From contig CATQHW010000001.1 in the NCBI GenBank assembly GCA_958296075.1, positions 186,001 to 250,000 on the forward strand: 64,000 nt of DNA, written 5' to 3'. The translations under genes and the position numbers were made by a program. The notes below the pieces were generated by a model, which ran no database searches, was not told the origin of the DNA, and saw only the letters and a program-made list of their open reading frames with translations. Of the stretch, positions 39,939 to 53,400 are shown one piece after another (within the stretch, counting starts at the first letter, position 1; each line of letters begins with the position of its first letter). This stretch comes from an uncultured Spirochaetia bacterium (lineage in GTDB: Bacteria; Spirochaetota; Spirochaetia; SZUA-6; Bin103).

Positions 39939-41410
39939 TGTCGAAGCAGGACGATGACGAAGGCCACTTGCCCGAGAAGCGTCTGTCACTGTCGTCGGAA
40001 GAGCAGATACTGCGTGACGTTATCGACGTCCAGAAGCAACGGATCATCCTGGACGGTCGTCGAACGGGTGTGGCATCCAACGTCCTGAACACGATCGACC
40101 GGCTCAAGAGCGAGCTCGACGCACTGCGTCCGCTGCCGCCGGACGTGGTCGCCCGAGTCGAACAGAAGCTGCGGATCGAGTCCAACTATCATTCCAACGC
40201 GGTCGAGGGCAACTCGCTCACCCTGGGCGAAACGCGGAGCCTGATCCTCCATGGCCTCACCGCTGGCGGCAAGCCGATGCGCGATCACCTGGACATCCAG
40301 GGGCACGATCAGGCCGTCAAAGCGATCGAACGCGCGATCGAGGCAGAAGAGCAGCTCACCGAGGTCTTCATCCGCAACCTCCATCGCGTGCTGTTGAAGG
40401 AACCGTACGAAAACAAGGCGATCACCCCGGACGGCCGGCCCACGACGCATCGCGTCACCCCCGGCGAATACAAGACCACGCCGAACAACGTGCTGACCTT
40501 GACCGGCGAGATCTACCACTTCACGCCGCCGGAGCAGGTGAAGCCGGCGATGAGCGACCTCATCGACTGGCACCGAGATCGGGAAGCCGCCGGCGAACAC
40601 CCGGTCATCATCGCCGCGACCTTCCACTACCGGTTCGTGCGCATCCATCCGTTCGGCGACGGCAACGGACGCATGGCGCGCCTGCTGATGAACCTGATCC
40701 TGATCCGGCACGGATACACCGTGGCCATCGTCCCGAGCGACCGGAGAGAACGCTACTTGCAGGAGCTCGAGCGGGCCGACCGGACCGAAGACTTGGCGCA
40801 GTTCATCGACTACGTCGCGTCCTGCTGTGCGTATGCGCTGAACCTGTACCTGAGCGCCGCGCGCGGCGAGCCGATCGAAGCTCCCGAAGACATAGACCGC
40901 GAAATAGCGCTCTTCAAAAGCACCGTCATTCACGGCGAAGACGCTGCGGATCGCGTCGCCCTAAAGCGTTACGTAGAGGCGGTAGCAAACCCGTTCTACC
41001 GGTACTTCGTCACCAAGCTCGAGTCGATTTCATCAGGCATTTCCCGGAACACATTCGGTCCTATGATGACGGTATCAGGGCTTGGAGTCGATGGATCGAC
41101 GTTCCAGGAACGCTTCTATGGTACGGAATCCGTAGAGATGAAAGCAGTACCGGAAGAGAGTTCTCAGGTTAGCATCGAGCTTTCTTTCGAGATTCAAGAG
41201 TTTCAGAACACGGAAAAAATTCTGTGCTTCTCTGTCGACAACACCCTCGATTCGGAGAGCGTCATTTGGCGCTTCCGCATACACGGCAGCGATCCGCACA
41301 CACTCGAAGATTACCGTGGCCAGGACTTGGATGAAGTGAAGAGACGCTTCAATGACCTGTTGAGATGTGCAATGCGTGTCATGGAACGGTGGAGTACCGG
41401 CGGCAATTGA
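39938..41410 (+). CDS. Fic domain protein with N-terminal inhibitory motif (class II-like)
   Basis: HPFGDGNGRMARLLMN (HPFx[D/E]GNGRxxR); N-terminal SNAVEGNSL matches the [S/T]xxxE[G/N] inhibitory motif. Confidence 0.92.
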   Translation: MSKQDDDEGHLPEKRLSLSSEEQILRDVIDVQKQRIILDGRRTGVASNVLNTIDRLKSELDALRPLPPDVVARVEQKLRIESNYHSNAVEGNSLTLGETRSLILHGLTAGGKPMRDHLDIQGHDQAVKAIERAIEAEEQLTEVFIRNLHRVLLKEPYENKAITPDGRPTTHRVTPGEYKTTPNNVLTLTGEIYHFTPPEQVKPAMSDLIDWHRDREAAGEHPVIIAATFHYRFVRIHPFGDGNGRMARLLMNLILIRHGYTVAIVPSDRRERYLQELERADRTEDLAQFIDYVASCCAYALNLYLSAARGEPIEAPEDIDREIALFKSTVIHGEDAADRVALKRYVEAVANPFYRYFVTKLESISSGISRNTFGPMMTVSGLGVDGSTFQERFYGTESVEMKAVPEESSQVSIELSFEIQEFQNTEKILCFSVDNTLDSESVIWRFRIHGSDPHTLEDYRGQDLDEVKRRFNDLLRCAMRVMERWSTGGN

Positions 41411-41413
41411 CGA

Positions 41414-45856
<4,443 letters not shown>

Positions 45857-45857
45857 G

Positions 45858-48750
45858 TCAGTCCAACCGCGGCAACAGGACGTAGGCGGCCAGGATGTCC
45901 ACCGGGAGCACCGGCGCGACGGCGACACGCCCTCGCGCCCGCGTCGCCGCGCGCACCCGCTGATGCGCCTCGAACTGCGCCTCTGCGCGCTCCACCGCGA
46001 CGCTCCCCAGGCTCATCCGGAAGGTCGACAACGAGGGCAGCAACACGCTGAGCTGCTGGTCGATTGCCGTGGGGAGCAGATTGCGTTCCGGCCGGGCCGC
46101 CATCAGGGGTTCGCTCTCTTCGGATGGAAGCCAATCGGGGACTGCCGCGGGACCGGTACAGCCCAGCGGTACGATCTCTTCGCAAAGGATCGTCTCGCCG
46201 CCGGCCCTGCCCGCGCTCAGGTGGTAGCGGAAGCGGATGACCAGCAGTGTCGTGCGCACCGACACGGCAGACGTGCGGATTGCGCCGCAACGCGCGGCGA
46301 CCAGCCGGGAGTCGGAAGACTCCGGGTCGAGCGCCTGATCCAGAGCCCAACTCGCCAAGCCCTCGACCACAGGGCTCGTACGCCCGAGGTATATCTCGCC
46401 TTCCTGCAGGGGCAGCTCGAACCGCCCGGCGAACGGTTCGTCCCGTCCGATCGCTTGGCGTAGCGCCCTTGACGTTTCGTTACTGATAGCCACTTCGACG
46501 GTGCCGTTGAGTTGGAGCGGTACGTTCGCGGCGCGCAGGACGTCACCAAAGAAGCGCGCCACGTCCGCGCTGCCACCGATGGCCGCGCGGACGCTGGCCA
46601 ACTCGGCGGCCACCTCCTCCGGTTTGACCGTATGGTGGGCGAAACGGGAGCGGGTCGCCTGCTCGCGGTCGCGGGCGTTATCCCACTCGGCGTGCAGCTC
46701 CCGTCTTTGCGAGCCGATCTCGTCGATGAAGTCGAGCGTGAGCTGACCGGCGCCTTCCCGGTCGCGGAACAGCGCCCCTTCGAACAGCGCTTCGGCGATC
46801 TGCTCGCTGGAGCCGGGCACCGCCACCGTTACCCCGAGATCGCTCTTGATGCTCTTGTGTTTGCGGATCAGGATCTCGAGGATTACGCCGTCGATCGCGT
46901 TGTCGGTGCCGAAATAGGTGATCACCCGCACCTCCGCCGCACGCTGCCCGAACCGGTCCACCCGGCCTTCGCGCTGCTCGTGACGCGTGGGGTTCCACGC
47001 CAAGTCGTAGTGCAGGACCGCATCGAAGTGTTCCTGCAGATTGATGCCCTCGGAGAGGCAGTCGGGTGCAGACCAGCACGAACCGCCCTCTCTCCTCGAC
47101 CAGCGATTGGATGCGTGCTTCTCGTTCCGCCGGTGGCAGCCGGCCGGTGACCGATACCACCGCCGCGCCCCGCAGCAGCTCGCGCAGGTGGTGCGCGACG
47201 TACTCGGCGGTATCGATGAATCGACAGAAGACGACCGGATGAAACCCATCCTTCAGCAGCGCCTTGATCTCGCGTACGGCGCCCTGCAGCTTCCGGTCCG
47301 CCGTATGGTCGATCGCCTCCGCGCGACGGGCAAACTCCAGGAGCCGGCGGCGGGTCCTCTGCGGGGTCTCTTCCGTGTCCGAGCCGGGGTTGAAATCCAG
47401 TGCCACCGCGTCGTCATCGCCGGACTGGTCGAGGACCGTACGGCGTCCCACCTCATCTACTTCGTCGTCTTCCGCTTCGTCGGCAGCAGTGCGGCTGCGC
47501 AGCGTCGCCGCGGCGGCGGCAGGACTCGACGAGACGCACCGCAACAGTGCCAACGCCGACCAGTAGCGCACGCGCCGGCGGCGGCGTTCGCCGTCATGCG
47601 TGACGTACTCGCGGGCGAAGGCAAGGATTTCGTCGAATAACGCCCGGTATGCCGGACTGAAGCCGTAGCTGGCTTCCTTGTCCTGGCGCTTGGGGAATGC
47701 CGTGTCGGTCTGCAGATAATGGCGAATGTCGCCGCGGCGGCGCTGCACCAGATGGCGGGCAAGCCGGCGGCGTATGCTTTCGCGTCCGGCTCGGTCGAGG
47801 TCCGCCGGCAGGTCGGCGAACTCCTGGTCGAGCAGGCTCAGCAACGAGCGGAACGCATCCTCGTTGCCGCTGTGGGGCGTCGCCGTGACCAGCAGCACGT
47901 GACGCGCCGGGTCGGCCGTCACGCGCCGCAGCAGATCGTGCCGCTGCTGGCGGCCCCTGCCGGAGCCGCCTGAGAGCGTGCAACCGTGGGCCTCGTCGAC
48001 GATCACCAACTCAGGACAGCGATACGCGAAGTCCTCCGCGCGTTGCGGCCTCTTGATGAAGTCGGTCGATACGACCGTGAACGGGTGTCGCTCGAAGACC
48101 GATTCGCCGACGTGCAGGTCGCGCTCCAGCCGCTGGATGGTGCTCGACAGCACGAGCTCCGCTTCGACGTGGAACTTCTCCACCAGCTCGCGCTGCCACT
48201 GTTCGGCCAGCGGCGGCGGGCAGAGCACCGCCATACGGCGTATCTCGCCACGGTCGAGCAGCTCGCGGGCGATGAGACCGGCTTCGATCGTCTTGCCGAT
48301 TCCTACGTCGTCGGCGATCAGCAGGCGCACCGGGTCGAGCTGCAGGGCCATCAGCAGGGGCACGAGCTGGTAGGGCCGGGGCTCGACGGCGATGCGCCCG
48401 AAGCTGCGAAACGGCCCGGCGGCGGCGCGGGTCGAGAGGCGCGCCGCATCGCGCAGCAGGCGGCCTGCGGTGAAGTCGCCCAGGTCTGCGCGGCCGGGCA
48501 GCCGGAACGTGGCCGACTCGACCGGTTCCAGCGCCGGCAGGATACCGGTAACCTCCTCGTCGAGCCCGCCCACCGGGCGGAGCATCAGCAGTTCGTCCGT
48601 GGAGTCGGGCAGCACCACCCATTCGCGGCCGCGCGCGCGAACCAGGGTGCCGGACTCGGCCAGGGAGCCTGATGACGGAACCCCCACTGACGGCATCAGG
48701 TTACTTGTCGTCTCGAACCGGACCCGACTGAACCCAGGCAAGGGCAGCAA
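45858..48750 (-). pseudogene. SNF2-like (DrmD-like) helicase, single frameshift near 47064-47066
   Basis: LLIADDVGIGKTIEAGLIARELLDRG, LVIVDEAHGCTL in one frame to FVLVCT; DCLSEGINLQEHFDAVLHYDLAWNPTRHEQREGRVDRFGQ onward in another. Confidence 0.85.
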
Positions 48751-48773
48751 CCCCTGTTCGTTACGAATGAGAA

Positions 48774-48950
48774 GGAATGGGAATGAATAAGAAATACTAT
48801 TCTAATTCATTACAGAGAATCAAGTTAGTAGCCATCTGCCAAAGCAATGGAAAGGAATGGGAATGAATAAGAAATACCATTCTAATTCATTACAGAGAAT
48901 CAAGTTAGTAGCCATCTGCCAAAGCAATGGAAAGGAATGGGAATGAATAG
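48774..48950. repeat. 80-bp AT-rich direct repeat, about 2.2 copies
   Basis: ggaatgggaatgaataagaaatacYattctaattcattacagagaatcaagttagtagccatctgccaaagcaatggaaa begins at 48774, 48854 and (partial) 48934. Confidence 0.92.
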
Positions 48951-49007
48951 AAGCTCCGTTAGCAACTCCTTAGAGGAATGGACCCGAATGGAAGGATTGC
49001 GGCGCAA

Positions 49008-50408
49008 CTATTGCCGCTTCCATCGTGCCCCGCGGCCACGCCCTTCGTTCATCGCCAAGCCGAGTGTGCGCAAGGTCCTCAGGTCGTTTCGTATCTGCCC
49101 CTGGATAGATGAATTACCCAACTGCTGGACGATTTCCCGCAAGGCCAATCCAGCAGGTGCTTCGGCAAGCAGCACGAGTATCGCCCGCTGGCGCTGGGTC
49201 ACCTCCCGCTCGACGCGACTCGGCACGTACGTCCCCAGCCTGAAGCATACGGTCACGCAGCCGCCGGCATCCTCGATAACCGGCGCCGGCAGTCCGGCGC
49301 TGGTGGTCAATTCGCGCATCTTGATCGTCCCCCGCCCCCATTGCTCAATGATGCCACGCAGGTAGAAGACGCGCGCGATCAGCGGATTCCAGGGTAGCGA
49401 CTCATGCGGCTCGAACAACGCCGCCGCAGTGAGCCCGAAGTGCAGCGGCCCCGAAGAGGTCACTTCCAGGCGGTCGTCATAGATCGCCGCCCCCACCGAT
49501 CCTCCGCCGATGGAGTAGTCCCGATGGCAGATGGCGTTCGCCAGCGCCTCACGCAAGGCCGCCGGTGGGTACAGAGGATCATCCACCCGTTCGAAACGGT
49601 CGGGCTCGATGCGCCCGGCGATGGGCAGGTTCTCGCGCAAGAAGCGTTCCGCGTTGCCCAGGAGGGCGAAGGCGTTGCCGTAGAACTGCCGGTTGTCCAG
49701 AAACTCGTCGGTGCGGGCGATGCCGTGGAACCGCGCAACCCGCAGCATGCACTGCGGGTACTCGGCGCCCACCCGCTCGGAGCTGCCGAACAGCACAACG
49801 GCGGCGCGGAGCAGCCGGCCGGCGTTGAGCAAGCCGAATCCGCGCAGCAGTTCGGTTGGATCACGGGTTCCAGGATCTTCCGCGCGCTGGCGGCGGATCG
49901 CTTCGTCCAGCGTGCGGGTGATCTCGCTCCGATCAAGGTCGTCGACCGACCAGTCCGGGACCGGTTCATTCTCCCATCGATGCTGCCCGTGCAGGCGATC
50001 GAGTAGCACACGGTGATATTCGTCCCGTGGCATCGCCCGGTTGGTATTTCCCACCCGACGCCAAGCTCTCCCACGGTAGCTATAGGGTTGCTGCTGCCCG
50101 ATCGGCACGGTTACCACGACGACCATCAACTCGCCGCGGACGCGCACCCGATCGATCGCGGGAAACGCCGGTGGGTCGATATCGCTCAGCGCCGCACTGA
50201 GCTGCTCGATCGTGCGATCGCCGACTTTCTGACCCGACATGCGGCGGTTCTGCTGCACGCCAAACAGCACCGTGCCGCCACGGTGGTTCAACATCGCGCA
50301 CACCGCCTTAGCGCCTTCCACCCGTTCGCCGGTCGTGGCCTTCAGCTCCAGGGTCTCCGACTCGCCGGCCGCGGCCAGCTCCTCGATCTCGGTCAGAGTC
50401 AGAGTCAT
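49008..50408 (-). CDS. AlbA_2 (Schlafen-like)/HATPase_c_4-type protein
   Basis: ESETLELKATTGERVEGAKAVCAMLNHRGGTVLFGVQ; LREALANAICHRDYSIGGGSVGAAIYDDRLEVTSSG; GIIEQWGRGTIKM. Confidence 0.87.
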   Translation of the reverse strand: MTLTLTEIEELAAAGESETLELKATTGERVEGAKAVCAMLNHRGGTVLFGVQQNRRMSGQKVGDRTIEQLSAALSDIDPPAFPAIDRVRVRGELMVVVVTVPIGQQQPYSYRGRAWRRVGNTNRAMPRDEYHRVLLDRLHGQHRWENEPVPDWSVDDLDRSEITRTLDEAIRRQRAEDPGTRDPTELLRGFGLLNAGRLLRAAVVLFGSSERVGAEYPQCMLRVARFHGIARTDEFLDNRQFYGNAFALLGNAERFLRENLPIAGRIEPDRFERVDDPLYPPAALREALANAICHRDYSIGGGSVGAAIYDDRLEVTSSGPLHFGLTAAALFEPHESLPWNPLIARVFYLRGIIEQWGRGTIKMRELTTSAGLPAPVIEDAGGCVTVCFRLGTYVPSRVEREVTQRQRAILVLLAEAPAGLALREIVQQLGNSSIQGQIRNDLRTLRTLGLAMNEGRGRGARWKRQ

Positions 50409-53400
50409 GTCCGTGCAGCCCCGAACACATCGGAATGGCGGCGAAAGATGGCAGCCCAGTCGTCCGCGTGATGAAAGCGGATCACGATGTACCCTGTCTC
50501 GATCAGAGCCTGAGTGGTGCCGTCATCCGAACGGATCTGGTCCGGTCTGTCGTGGGGTGGACCGTCCACGTAGATCGCCGCGTTGGCGCCCCGATAGAAG
50601 AAGTCGGGCCGCGTGAAGTAGCCAGGGATGTCGTACTGGACGTCACTGGGAAGTCGAACGCCAAGCTGATCAGCGCAATCAAGCCAGCGCTGTTCAAGTT
50701 GGCTGTCGCAGCGTTCTCGTAGGGCGCGCACGCGGTCGGCGCGAGAACCGGCGCCACCGGCCGGCCGGCACTCCCCCTGGGCCAGCGCCGCCACCAAGTC
50801 ACGGATCAGCGCACGATCCAGGTCCTTGTGGTCCGGCTGGTTGCCATAGTCCAGCAGGCACTGATAGCAGGCTTTGCCGCATCGATCGGCAGCCTGATCC
50901 GCAAGCGATTCCGGAGCGTAGTGACAGATCTCGAGCGCGCGGCGCGCGAGTGCCGGTAGCACGGACGAGTCTTCGGCTAACTGGCGCAGCACCCCTGCGC
51001 CGCCCTCCGAGGCTTCGTAGAACAGTATCTCGCGCCTGTCGCCGGCCTCGGGCATCGCTTCGCACGCCAGCTCACGCGGCTCGATCTGGAAGTGCAATTG
51101 AATCGCCTGCTTGAAGGCCGCCTGCAAACTTGCCATCTCCGCGCCGGAGCGCGGCTGGTCAAATCGCATGACCAGTACGTTCTTGGTGTCCCGCACATAG
51201 GGTACTACACGCTGTACGTTCGTCAGGCTCTCGGCATCGTCCCGATCGCCGGTGTCCGCCTGGTTGCGCGCCCAGTAGCCGCGCTCCAGGTCCAGCTTGA
51301 AGCCGGCCGGTTGGGAGCCGTCGTGGTTTTTCCAGCCTAGATTGATGCGGTACAGAAAGGCGGCGTCCCCGTAACGGAGTGTGAGTATCCGTCCAGTGCC
51401 GCACTCGACCGTAGCGTCCTTGCAATCGTGCTCGCCGTTGACTTCCGCAAACCGGTAGGCGGTGAAGAGGCGATAGCCGAACCGCTGCCGTTCTTCCTCG
51501 TCGCAGGTGATGCGCTGCGCCAGTCTCAGGCTCACGTTCTGCATGTGGACAAGACCGTCGATACGAGTATCGAGCGCTGCGTCGCAACCTTCGCAAAACT
51601 CCTTCAGATTGGTGGCGCCCGCTTCGAGATGAGCGTATCCGCAGCCCGGGCATCGCTTCATCGTATCGGTAGTGAGGTCTCGCGTATCCTCGACCGCGTC
51701 CTGGCCGAAGTCGAGATTCGCCTTGTATACGCGGTAGCGCGCGCCCTCGTGATAAATCAGTGCGCGCGGGCCGAACTCGGACACCGCCAGAAATCTCGGA
51801 CGAGAGATGAACTCGTTGCGCCCTCTGCTCCCTCGCCGCCCCGGCACGAAAGCTGACACCGGCAACCGTGGAAAGTTGTAGCCGGGCAGGAACCCCTCCG
51901 TCGCGAAATAGCGGTAGGAGTAGAAGTCGCCTTCGTAGATCCCCTCGGCTTCGGTGAGCAGGCGAATCTGCGCCTCGGCCTGAGCACGCAATCTGCGTGA
52001 GTGGTTGCGCTCTGCCTCGGGCCGGGAATGGTCGCCGATGATGTCGTGATGGAGCTTGCGTTGGCGTACCGCCGCGCGGTAGAGATTCCGCCAGCGATCG
52101 CATGCGTCGTCGAAGCCACGCTCGACCTGACCGAGTACGTCGGCAACCCAGCCATCATGGAACCAGGCCGTTTGCACAAGCTGCGCGCGTAGCTCGGCGA
52201 TCACCGGCTCCGCGCGGTGCCGCGCCGCGTCCCGCCGGAAACGACTGCGCAATTGCTCCTTGATCGAATCGGCGACCGGCAGGGAAAGTCTCCCGTCATC
52301 CGGCACGAGGTCCAGCACCGTTGCCAGGGTCTTTCCCAGGTCGGGTTTCGCCTCCTCCATCCATACGGCATGGATATGCGAACGGATCAGGTCGCGATTG
52401 CGGAGGTCGATGCGCGGCGGCGTAACCGATCCGGCGACCATCCTGGCGGGCTCACGAAAGAAGTACTGATCGTGAGGGCTGCGACCCGCACAATAGGTGA
52501 ACACCATGGCCGGCTGTCCGCTGCGTCCAGCGCGTCCGCTGCGCTGGGCGTAGTTGGCTGGCGTTGGCGGAACGTTGCGCAGGTTGACGAGATTCAGTTG
52601 TTTGATATCGACGCCGAGCTCCATCGTCGGCGAGCAGAACAGGAGTGGCAACGCTCCATCCCTGAAGCGCTTCTCCCGGTCCTGCCGATCCTCCGTCGTC
52701 ACCTGCGCCGTATGTTCGCGCGCTTCAAGTTTACACCTGAGATCCACGAAGGTACGGTAACAATCGACAAAGTAACGGTTGACCTCCGGCGTCAGCGATC
52801 CCTCATCAAGCAATCGGATGCGGTCCGTCGGTCGATTTTCACCGTCACCGGGCAGCCATCGCAAGGCGTCGGCGTTGAGCTGGTAACCCGCGTCAATGAT
52901 GTCGTCCCCACCCCTCACCTGCTCGACGATGCCGTAGCGCTTGAGGGCAAGGAACAGGTAACGGATGATTTGATCCGTTCCACTGCGTCCAATTCGTCCG
53001 TTCGACGCCACGCCCGCAAGTTCGCGCCTGAGGTACGCTCCGTATGCACTGTACGAGGAAACGAACAAACCGAATCGTTCTCCTTTCCTCCTGGAGCGCG
53101 GCCAAGCGACGACGGCCTTGGTCAACTCCTGCTCATCCTCCAGATACCATGCTGTCCCTTCGAGCAGGCGAGGTTTCGTCTTCTCGACCAGATCGTGCTG
53201 CTTTTGAGCGTCGAGAACATCTACCTTTATGGCAAGCTGCCGCCGAAGCAGGTCGACCAGCTCGAGGACGATAGCGTGTCGCAACTCGGCCGGAGCGATG
53301 CGGAGCACTGCCGGAATCTCGTTCTCGGAAAACCCGGACTCCCACAACTCGGTCTCTCCGAGCAGCCCGTCGTTGCCGGACAGACCCTCGTATTCAAACC

